This document shows, in pieces, positions 25,501-37,500 of a stretch of DNA of 64,000 nucleotides. The DNA is from Crotophaga sulcirostris. Taxonomy: Eukaryota > Chordata > Aves > Cuculiformes > Crotophagidae. Position 1 is the stretch's first letter. Each line of letters opens with the position of its first letter. The notes below the pieces were generated by a model. The model searched no databases. It was not told the origin of the DNA and worked only from the letters and a program-made list of their open reading frames with translations. The DNA is taken from contig VYZB01000341.1 in assembly GCA_013397455.1 (NCBI GenBank), positions 908,621-972,620 on the forward strand, in the 5' to 3' direction. A program made the translations under genes and the position numbers.

Positions 25501-28500
25501 GAGAGAAATTGAGCAGAAATGTCCTGTAGACCCACTCAGAAGTGAAACGTGTGAAACCTCTTCAACTGAATGAACTGACCCAAAATCACTTTGATTTTCG
25601 ACCTGACAAAGAGAAACGTTCAGAAAACTGAAATATTTTTCTGACAGGGAATTCCCAGTTGGTGCTGTGCAGAAGAGCATGCTGCAGGCTGCTCAGACCA
25701 GATTTCAGTGGGTAGGAATTCTCCTCCTGCCCTCTGCCCATCTCAAGAGCAGCAACCCAGGGCCCCTTTTGCTTTAAGCCAGCCCTGAGGCACGCAGTGC
25801 TCTTCACACAGGAAGAGCAGAGGCCAGGCTCAGCTTCCTGTGCAATGGTCTGTTCTTCTTTTAGCTCCTTCTACTCTCTGCTGAATTAGCAAGTTCCTGC
25901 CCCTTCCAAGATCAGGGCAAGTAGAACACAGAACTAATCAAAATCAGTCAGAAAAGTTATGTTTGGTCACATGATAACTGCTTAAGTTCTCTGGTTTAAT
26001 TTGCAATTTGGCAGCTCAGGCCAGGACTTTATTCACTTCACATTTACTGTAGGATGAGCTGACCTGAGAATCATATCTCAAAGCAAAGTGCAACCACCAC
26101 CAAATCAAGCACTCTTTTCTTTTCAGAACCATATGAAAACACAAGCTTCTTAATATTTTGAGATGCATTTACAGCAGTCTAGGTTTGGCCAAGGTGTCCC
26201 AGTAGGCACTAAGTTCTCTTTAAAAGTAGGGATGATAGGCTTACTCAGGAACATCCATGCCTGTGTGTTCCCATCTTCGCACTGCTGAAAGAGTCATACA
26301 GCTTTGAAGACAGCCTGGATTGGCTCCATGTATATCAGGACAGTTTAAGAAAGAGGAGTTCTCTGGTTTAATTGCAGCGCATGCCACATGACAAAACCTG
26401 CTTGAAAAATTTGCTTTGTTGGACCCCCGACACTTAGACTATGAAACAAATTGGTTAGATCCTTGGCTTGTTTAAACTAACATTTCTCCCTCAAGTCAAC
26501 GGCAAAGAACTTGTGGATCTGATTCATCACAAGGAATCAGGAAGGCAAGTTCACAACCTTTGTCAATACACCTTTCTCCCAACAGACCTCTCAGTACAAC
26601 TACAAGATACAGAAATATGTTGAAGTAGGACTCATCTACAGCTACATCTAGCTGTAGGTGGCCACGGATGGGTATCATGTCTAGCTTCTCATTATAGACA
26701 AAGGGGATTCAGTTGATGGCGTTCAGTTGATTCATCTGGCTAGATGTAGGTGTCTATTTTAAGGTGAGATGACTCATGACAGCCTCCACTGATGATATTG
26801 ATTAGTTGATCACTGGCTATAAAAGGAGCTTAGGGGTACTAGTTCAGATGGTCACATGTACAATGTAGGCAGTAGTAAGTGAATCCTCCCCAAAGGGACA
26901 ATCCTGATTACATTGCAGTGTCTTACTGAGCTTCTCCAAATTCTGTGCAAACTTAAATAACAGCAACATATGCCTCCAAGAATGTAACCTGCAATCTAAA
27001 AATATATAACGTGGCTGCTAAAAATACTAGGACTAGTTAGTAAGAATAATATGCATTAAAAGAATAAAAAAAAAGAGATTTTGGAAACCTGCCCCACCCC
27101 TCAAAAATTGGGTGTCATTTTTTTCTCTGTGCACTAGAATAAGTAAGGAACAGAACTCACTGGGATCTGTAAGCTCCCGACTCTCTGACTGCTCCTACAT
27201 TTGGAAGGTGTGCCCCAATGCCCACAGGCACAGTTGGTCACCTTGCTGATTTCTATAGAAGCATTGTAATCTTACATACAAAAAATATGCTTATTATTTA
27301 TCTTTCAGAAATACTCAAAATGTCAAAAGCCTATTGTGTGGTAGGAGTAGAATGAGAATTTCTGCTTTTCAGTCTATCAAAAACACAAGTGACATTTGTG
27401 GAGTGATAAATGAGATGCAAATCTGCAGTTATGTGTGGTGTGTACTGGCAATGGAGGGCCTGTAGATTAACCTGGAAGTCTGAAAGATGGGGAAACTGCT
27501 TTCTAAGGACATTCAACAAGAATGAAGAGAGTAACAATTTTCTTACTGCGACATTTTTAACTTGTGGACTACCTAAGGTTATGAAGCTTCATTTTTGGTG
27601 TATCTTTGAACTGCACAAGAGCAGTTCAAAACCAGCTCCATACTAGTGATGGGACTGGCTAGGTGACTGGCCTGAAAACTTCTGAGTTAATAATTTCTAT
27701 TGCATAATTTTGCACAACTAATACATAGTCTGCTTTTGGAAAAAGAGGATAGATAGGTAGGACATATATTCCATTGAAAGATTTATCTTCCCTAGCTTTT
27801 AGAATTAAGTTTGTCATCCACTATAGAACTGAGCAGCCAGATATTTGTTGCCCTGATGTACTCCTATATGGCTTTGCAGTTGACAAAGGTATGGACATGA
27901 AGCATTGTGTCTTCACTATACCATAAATCAAACTACATGCTGATGTAGTATGGGACAGACAAGAGAGAGCAAAATGCTAGTGAGCGGAAGGATGATCGCA
28001 ATCTTTCCTTATGATCATGAAAAAAACCTCTGTTAAACTTTCTGTACCTCATGTTTCCCAGCTACACACTGAGGTTACTGTTTGTAAAATACTAGAGAAA
28101 GGTACAGAGCATCACGATTGTCTGCTGGTTGTCAGAATATACACAAAAGGGAAAAGAAAGGCATGAATGTGTTAAAATAGGCCATAATTTCTTTATGGAG
28201 GCTTGGGCAGCATTCCAGTTGCTATAAATCATATATTTAATTAATACCCTTTCTATTCAAGTGCTGCAACCCAGCCAGGAGCTGACGTCTTATTTGCTTT
28301 GCTATAAACGTAATAGGATGAGTTTGTGGCAGAAGAGAAGGCTTATTTTAAGCTCCTTATAGATATTTATGAAATAAATGTTTCCTGATCCTGCAGGAAA
28401 GAGGGGGAAATAAAGGAGGCAAGTCATATCTGGAGTAGGACACCACCACCTTGAACAAGCAAGCTCAGTCCCAGTGTCACTGAGACCACTGGCAGGATCG

Positions 28501-31500
28501 GAGCTAGATTTAACTCTGACAAGCTGCAAACATAATACCCCTCTGCGAGAGACCACAGATGGAGCTAGACATGTAGGTCTGGGATCTTGGCTCTGGTCCA
28601 GATTGAAAGTGGTGCTCAGGAGGCAGTAGTCTGGGTAGAACGTCCCTGCTGCACCCCCAGATGGACACTGGTTAGTGTCCTGGTGCAGGGAGTGCATGGG
28701 TTGCAGGATGCTGAGCAACACCAACCTCTCAAGTGTCTTGATTCACGAGCATTGTTTCCTGTATCTTCATGCCTCCTGCTTCTGGTCATATTTGAGTTGC
28801 AGACAGCACCTATTATCCCTATGGATGGAGTGAGAAACAAGACATTTCAGGGCCATACTAGGTGTACATGGGCTGTACATATCTAAGTGAGTCCTGGTGC
28901 CCGCTGTAACATCCAAGGCCAGGAGAACAAGGGGAGGTTAAGAGTCCTGCCCTCTTGGGCACACACTCTTGGCTTCATACGCATTCAGTGGAGAGCTGTG
29001 GTTGCAATGCCTACAAGGAATAGGCACAGTGTATCATGCCTCTAGGAAACACAGGGAGTTTGTGGCAATGGATGACGTTGGAGCTAGATTCTTGATGACT
29101 GGGTCTGCTTTTCTCTTGTTGACACCTACAGCTCCTGCTAACTTCAGCTTTAGCTGCAGACATGGGTAATTAAGAATCAGGCTTGAGTAGATTAAGATGA
29201 TGTCTAGTAATTTATGCAGGTTATGAGTATACAGCATATGGAGAATGAGTACTCTTTTCATTATTGCAGTCAGACAGCCCTACTCTGAGTTTATTAATCA
29301 AAAAGAAACTGAATATCAGATTTTCGTATTTAAGCCATATAAACAGCTGGGAGTCCAGAAATTTTTCTGTGAAATCTTAAAGTTGAGAAGGGTTTATCAC
29401 AAGGGCTCGTGGGCAGAGCAGCTAAATCAGCTTATAGAAATCAGATAGGCAGCAATGAAAAATAATTGACTTGATTCCTGCTTGTATATGCAACCACTCC
29501 TCAGCCAATAAAAAAGAAATATAGGGATTATGTACGAGTTCTTGAAAAGTGTCCTCTAACTTGCATTTTGCTTGACACTACAAGTTGATGGCTGGTAACG
29601 TTCCAAGTTGCTGTTTCCACTCTGCATTGGTTGGTCAGTCCATTGGCTGGCTGGTGATCTCTTTCAGTGACATTTCATTAAAGAAACCACAACATTTATT
29701 TTTCCAGTGGTTAGGACTTCATATTGTGAAGTAGCTTGGATGCCCTAACAAACACAACATGGCTTGGTCATGAAAAAAGAAGTGGTAGGGAAGAGAAAAT
29801 TCTGCTGTTGGTGTTATCCTGGGAGTCCCTTGGCCTTCAGGAAATCAGAAGCACCCAGTCCATGCCACTGTTCAGTAACTGCTACATGATAAAGAAAAAC
29901 TTTTTAAAGAAGGGGAAAAAATGAGCCTAGCAAACTCCTTGGTACTTCATCTTCCTACACAATTATTTTATACAGATCCAGCTCTATTGACATATGATTT
30001 ATTCAGGTCAAAAGGAGAACAGGGCTTTTCTCAGTGCAGTTTTTCTACTACCTTTTCATGTCTCAGTTGTGTCACCTTTTTTTTTTGCTAGAAAATATTA
30101 AATAACTGTGACACCAAGCTGCTTGTATTAAGGTGATATATATGACAGTAATGAATTGGACCCTTCACAGAGCTGAAGCTTTCACAGAGACATAAACCAA
30201 GGCAAAAGCAGACAAACAAAATGTCCATCCAGATGTTAATGAAACAATACAGTTCTTTTGTAGTTTGGTTGAAGACCTGAGGCTGTGCCATTTAACTAAA
30301 GGCAGCCATACTGAAGCAAACAGAATTGAAAGCGTTAATTCATTAAATTCATTTCATTAAATAAATTGTCTACGTTGTGGCATGTGTGGGCTTTGTTAGA
30401 AATAGACTGAATTACAGTCCTGACAGGCACTAATCCTCCAACACTTTGTTTTAACTGGATCAACTCTCTGTTCGCTAGATATATGGGTTTATTTTAAAGC
30501 CACATTTTTCTTTTTTTTTTTAATCAGGGCCCAAGCTCATGTTTATTTGAGGCTTCAGAGGAGTATCTTTCTTTGCCAGTGGAGAATCTGCATCAGCTAT
30601 GAATGACAAAAAAAAAAAAAAGGAAAGCTGACTCATGGCAAAGATTTGAAATAAGTCAGTGGGGACATTTGAGAAATAGGAATTTATGCCCTACCATGGA
30701 AGGGCATGTGGACTATGGGCCAAGAATGGCTAGGGCATAATTTCACCAAAGCTACATGAAGGTTAGCTTTAATTCTTTGAGGTGAGGCAAACGGTTCTCA
30801 AGTGAGACACACATCCCCATGAAACCAACACATCCAACTGCTCAGATGAGGGAAACTGCCCACTGTCTGAGGAAGAATGTTCAGAATAGAAGCAGTCTGG
30901 GCTTAGGTTAAGAGGAATTGTCAACCCTGAATATTGTGAAGAGAGGCCTGTTAAGCAACGTGTTATTACAAGCTGTTCGTAGTGAATTTATGACGTTGGT
31001 AGAAAGAGAAAGCACCTTTCAAATAAGAAAAGATGTCCTTGTGTTCTTCACCATTAATATGGTGAAACTTCTGTCTGGATTCTATTTTAGATAGTAATTA
31101 TTTATAGTGATGACTGTTAATGTGTACGCTTTTTTGCCCTGAGAGAACCCAAAGAGCTTTTACAGATTACATATAAAATCACTTTGTTGACTTTGTTGAT
31201 ATGAATGTTTTAAGCACAGGAAATCTTGAGCATGTGAGGATCTGTTCCTGTAGCACCTGCTGCTCAGCAATTCAAAAAACCTGGTCTAAGTCCAATGTAA
31301 AAGGCTTTTTTTTGTTTTCCTAGCTAGACACCATGCCTGAAAAGATTCTTCATCTTAGATGCTAGCTCTTTGAAGACTTTTTAAATTAGGAACATGTAGT
31401 GTGATATTTTGCCTTCTAAAGGAACATAAACACAAAAGTTCTCAGTCCTAGAAATCATTGTCTCAAATTCCATTTTCAACTCTTTGGTCCCAAATATAGA

Positions 31501-34500
31501 GTGAACCTACGAGAATGAATACCTCTAATGCATGTTGGTAACTTCGCTGCTAATATTGAAGACATGAACTGCATTCTTGATGTAAATGTTAATTCAGAGG
31601 GCTGAGCTGGCAGCCTTTGTCCCTTACTTGTCATCCTAAGTTTCTTTTTCTCCAGTTAATAAAGAACGGCAGAAATGGAGCTCACTAAAAATTTTCAAGC
31701 TCTTATTTTGGGGTTGAAGCAAGTTTACTAACTCTTTAAGTGAAACAACATTTCCTTTTTCAGCATTTACTCTTTGGTGGTGGTTTCAGGCTTTAACTCT
31801 TCTGATAATGTAAGCTAGAGTCTGCAAATGACACACTGGGTAAGAAGCTGCCACTGTTGTGCAGGAACATGTCTTTGTGGTGAGTTTATTGGGACCACTC
31901 TGTTTCTTTTTGCTCAGGGAAGCTGTATGGTGCAGATGATTTCCTCCCCGTGCTCATGTATGTGTTAGCCCGCAGCAACTTGACTGAAGTCCTTCTGAAT
32001 GTGGAGTATATGATGGAGCTCATGGACCCTGCTCTGCAGCTAGGAGAAGGTATAGTACACTGTTTGCTCCTGGATTTTTCACTTTGGAAATCGTGATTTA
32101 CCTCACTTTGGTGTTTGTGAAAGCAGGGCAGCAAGGCTCTGGCTGGGCTTTATGGATAAGCTTCAAATGGATAATTTTCAAATCTGAGGCTCTAAAATTA
32201 TTGTCAAACATTTTAGCTGTTTTTAGCAGTGCAGTCCTCTTACACACCAGCGAGAAAGGCAGGGAGCCATCATAAATTATAACTGAGTTGCTGGATTAGT
32301 AACCTAAACAGAGACATCTAGTGTTGCCTGGTCCAAAGGCTGAAAAGTTAAAAAGTCTTTGCCTAAAATCAAACTGCTCTTGTCCATTGTGTGAAGATTT
32401 TTATTTATTCCAATGAGAAAAGAGCACATTTCTTCAAGTGCATTGTATGCCTGGGGCCACACATCATTCTCACGATTACTCTACTCTTAAATTTGAATGA
32501 CCCCTATGACAACGTTCTCTGACTGAGTATCACAGCGAGGCACAGAAAGGAACATTGGGTTAGAGAGGGAAATTGGATTTGGATGTGAATAAAGACCTCT
32601 GCTATTAGAGGGGTAAATACCCAATGGAACTGTGGGTCAGAGAAGGAACTGTTGTAGACTGTTCACTAAGGATATTCACCAGAATCAGAAAGAAAAGTTC
32701 ACTTACTTATCCTTAACTGTCTATTTAGTTTCTTAAGTATAGCTTGAGAAGAAAATGCTACTAACAGTGACAGGGTTACGTGCTCCAAATTAGGAACACA
32801 AACCATTTTTCACAGTCACTAAACCAATAAAATGGCTTTGTTTTAATAAGTACTGAGGTTCTAGAAAGGAGTGCTGGACGAAAGACAGCAGACTAATTTT
32901 ATTCATATTAAAAGGAAGTGTAAGTCTGTTACTAAGAGCATGTCAACCCAGCACAATGCAGAGTGGGCAAAAGTAAGTACTAACAGAAAGCATAGCAGCA
33001 ACACAATTAGATTAGGGAGGGGTTTCTGCACAGGCTAATTTTCCTGCTGGAAAGAATTATTAGCAGAAAAAAATGTTAGCCTAAGCACAGATATTTTGCT
33101 GACATAACGAAGCTGGGTTTGGTGACTGTGCTGCCCGCAGGTTCTTCATTTCAAAAGGGCACATTACCAGGCTGGTTACTGAAATCAGCAGGGTTGGGGA
33201 GCTCAGGCTATCAAAGGCAAAGCTGGCTGGATGTTCTCTTAAGTCAAAGATGCAAAGACCGTGTGCTCCACTCAAGGGGGAAAAAAATTGTAATGGAATT
33301 CCAGATCAAACTTTCTGAATAACCACTTCAGAAAGGAGCCTGGGAGTAACTGCAGATATGGGGAAAAGAAAAAAAGAATGCCTCAGTGAAGATACCTCTG
33401 AGATTGCAAAGGACAGGCCTAAAATGGGGTCTGGCAAAGGTAACTTGAGTTAGGCTTTTCAGAGGTAAATTGCAAAAAGTTATTCAGGCATAGGAATAAA
33501 AGGTGGGTAAAAAAAAAAAGAAAAAAAAATAAGAAAAGCAGAAGTGAGAAAACTGTGAAATTATGTTAGGTCAATACACAAAATCATTTATATCTGGCCT
33601 CCAAATTAAAAATTTACTTTGAATGAATTTTATAACAACAGCGATGTTGATCACTGGGGCAAAGGCAGGGACAGTTACTGGGGAATGACTGTGTGGAAAT
33701 AAAGGTACTGGAAAGTGGAAGAAAAATTAATTCTTCAAGAAGATGTAATGAATTCCTGGTGTGGGGGCCTGGGAGATCTTCCTCCCTGGATTCTGAAGGA
33801 AGAGATACACCAGGTCAGGGGCCCCATCATGGGTGCCTCAGCTCTGCCAGAACATGAGAAATACTGAATGACAGGTGAGAGGTGGTACTGACTATACTGA
33901 AGGGGAGGGAAACTGGCATTTGAAGGCTTGTTAGCCTGTTTTCAGCAGCACTTTGTGGGAGACACTAAAGAAAAAGAGAGCAGAACTATGGGACATTCTT
34001 CATCAGATCCACTCAAGTGCAGCAGGTCAAATGGCAATGGTTTGGTCTCTCTTCTGCTACACTGAACTTTAACGATTTAAAAATACAGCCCTTAAATAAA
34101 ATGCTATCTCAGACACCACTTATGCAACCAGGCAGGCGAGGAAGGGCTATGAAACCCCAGGCAGGCTAGCATAAGGTTTGGGTGGTGTGGAAGTGCCATC
34201 TAGAGGCAACTGCAATTATTATGAAACTTATTAAAAACAGAGCAATTTTTATTACTCTTTTTTTTATTACTCTCTTTTTTATTACTCTTTTTTATTTTTA
34301 AAAATTTTTATTACTCTTTTTTATTACTCTTTTTTTATTACACTTTTTTTCCTGGCACATTGGGTGAGGAGAGCAGGATCAGGAGATCATGCAGTGTTGG
34401 GGCTCACAGCTGACAGGGGCACCACCAGCCCCTGTGAGCCCCTCACCCCACTTCAGGCCAGGTGTGCTCTCACCTGGAGGTTCAGGTGACCTGTCCCCAT

Positions 34501-37500
34501 CCCCACTGCCTCTGGGAGACCACATTGCTGCTCAAGCAGCTCTACAGGTGCCCACTCTTCAGAGAAGACCCTGGCCTGAACCTCTTGCTCATCAGTAGAA
34601 CTGAGCCCTGGAGGCAGCTGGGAAAACAAGCACTGTTAATTAACCCTGGTACAGGGCTGCCCAGCAACCTGCAGCAGCTTCCTCAAATTCTTATCAGGGT
34701 TTATGTTCATCTCTGTTGATGAAACCTGTTCTTATCACAGCCCAGCTGCTTCCCGGGCTGCTGAGCTGGTTTTTCATTACCTGCTGCAGCCAACAGCACA
34801 GCAGCCAGGGGGGTTCTGAGGGAAAGGGACTGGTGGTGGACTTTTACTCCTTTGTCTCCTGTTTCTCTGCTTTACCAAGATTTATCCTACAACTTTGAAG
34901 AGTCCAGGAGTTGCTCTCAGCCAAACACCTGGGCCCCATGTCTAGTTGACAGAGATGTAAGGAGTAGAGGGTGACTGGTCCTTGCAGATCTGAGACAGCC
35001 TTCAATGGTGCTGAGCTCACAGGGGACCCAGGCTCTAAATGTTGACAACTATGTCCTGGGCTGCATCAAGAGAAGCGTGATCAGCAGATCAAGGGAATTG
35101 ATTCTGCTCCTCTGCTCCACTCTGGTGAGACCCCACCTGGAGTATTGCATCGAGCTCTGGAGTCCTCAGTGCCAACAAGACATGGACCTGTTTGAGCAGG
35201 TCCAGAGGAGGGCCACAAAATAATCAGAGGGACAGAACACCTCTCCTACGAAAAAAAGCTGAGAGAATTGGGGTCAAAAGACAGAGAAAGGCTTTTTATC
35301 AAGACCCATAGTGACAGGACAAGGAGCAATGTTTTCAAACTGAAAGTGGGTATGGTTATTTTGAATATGAGAATGGTTTGGGTTTGTTTGTGAAAGCAGT
35401 TTTTGTAGCACCTACAGCCTCAGCAGCCTGGGCAGTGACATTGCCATGAAGCAGGAAGGGGTGGAGGACACTGCAGTCATTAGGTCTCTTTTCTCTTGGG
35501 TTAACACCAGCACCCCTGCACTCCCCGCAGCGAGGCACAGACAGTGCAAGCGTGAGACAGCTGGGCACGGGCACAAGCAGGCAGGGTGGGAGTGGAAATG
35601 AGCAGCCCATGCAGGTGTGATGTTGATATAAGACCTCTTTTCACAGGCTCCTATTATCTAACCACTACCTACGGGGCCTTGGAGCACATCAAGAACTACG
35701 ACAAAATCACAGTCACGCGGCAGCTGAGCATGGAGGTGCAGGACTCCATTCACCGCTGGGAGCGGCGGAGGACGCTGAACAAGGCCCGAGCCTCCCGCTC
35801 ATCTGTGCAGGTAGCTGGCATTACTTTCTAGGGGAAAAGCCTGGAAGGTGAACAGGATCTCTTCATACTCACTAATTTTTAATACGATAATTATTTAAAA
35901 CAAAATTAGCCCAAATCACTATTAGAAAACAAAAGTGCAAGATATGGCGCAAGATTTCCGTATCTTAAGACACACCTCATTTGAAATACATATTACTTAC
36001 AAAATGCACTTTGAAGTCTTGAAGTACCCTCATAATGATATAATTTTAAATATGACTGCAGAGTGACTCTTGTTCATCCTCAAAGGAGGTGTGCTAGCAG
36101 TCTTTGCATGTGGAGAGCTGCAGCAGGGAGGCAGGGAGCCCCTCTTCTCCATGTCCTTAGGGCCTGGGGAAATCCTGGGCTCAGCTGAGGCTCTGTGAGC
36201 AGGCTACACAGGGGTGTTTCTGGGTGGCATAAAGCTGTAAGAGGACCAAGGACATGTCAAAGGCTGGTCAGACAAGCGTCTTGAAGAGTCTGGCTTCTCC
36301 TGTCCAGAGGCAGGGCAGGCCCAACAAAGACTGCCTGGCTGTATAGCCCAGCAAAGATCTCCCCATGCTCCACTGGGAGAGGATCACAGAAAGGAGGGTG
36401 CTCTGAGCCTCTAGCCGTGGTGAGACTGGCTGCAGGTCCAGGCAATCGAGATACCCTGCCAGCCCCAGGTCCTGTGATCAAATTGTCACCCACAGGGAGG
36501 CAGCAAAGGCCATGCCTTAGGTTCTGTAAAGCAGAATGCTGGTAATTGTTTAAACGTCACAGATGCAAATTAAACACACAAGTTTCACTATGGCCAAAGG
36601 TTCTCTAGATTCTGTTCCTCATGAGTCTGGCAAGGGGAAAGATGTCTTAATAGTCATTATTGCCTGAAACAGGATGCAAGTAAATCAGCCTCCTCAGCGG
36701 AACTTCTTCTATTTCCGCATTGATGGAAAGAAGTTTGGTGGACACACTCTCCAGGTGCAGTTTGCATGACTGTGGAGTTACAAGGGTCACCTCCCTGCCT
36801 GCCCTTTCCCCTTTAGGGGCTGGGGGGTGCAGAGCGTCAGGTCAGATCTCTGAGGTTTGGAGCTTTTATTCTGGTCTGTTACTTCTTTGCATCCTATTTC
36901 TTCAGGAGCTGTAGTCAGAATAGAGAAGGAACTGTTGTAGACTGCTCACTAAGGATATTCACCAGAATCAGAAAGAAATGTTCACTTATGCTTACAGGGC
37001 TAATAATCTGGTTAAGTGTTTGTAAATTTAAGTATTTGTTGAGTCAGAGCTTGTTCATCAGAGGGGAGAAAGGAGAGAATAACTGGGACACTGGAGGATG
37101 ACTGGAGGATATTTGTGAGTGTTAAGGAGCTCTAGGTAGTTAGAGCTTTGGGGTTGAATTCTGCCTCTTTCCATCCTAAGTCACAGTGTTAACTGCAAGA
37201 GCTATCCTCATACTTCTCCTCAGGACTTCATCTCTATCTCCTTTCTGGAAATGGGTGCTCAGTCAAGGACACTTGCTTCCCGGAGTGACACCACAGCTGA
37301 GCAGCTGAGCCAGCAGTGTGCCGAAAAGTTTGAAGTCTCCCACCCCAAGGACTATGGACTTTTTGTTTATGTTGATGACCGGTGGCTGCAGCTGGACAAA
37401 GATGCCCTTCCTCACCGTATCAAATCCTCCCTGCTGAAGAGTGAAACCAAGAAAGATTTCCATTTTATTTATAAACCAATAGACCACAAAACCCCAGCGG

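Larger units (their letters stand above)
32050..35646 (+). other. RIN3: RIN3 intron, 3.6 kb
   Basis: Contains one copy of a 66-bp repeat (32639-32704), an A-rich patch (33510-33531), an ATTACTC-T(n) tandem tract (34241-34351), a GC-richer segment of unknown origin (34370-34900) and a CR1 fragment (about 35020-35348). Confidence 0.8.

Noticed and set aside
28302..28724. 140-codon open frame on the - strand inside a RIN3 intron
   Set aside because: No recognisable domain, no clear splice sites, and a stretch on the + strand is equally open. Treated as chance.
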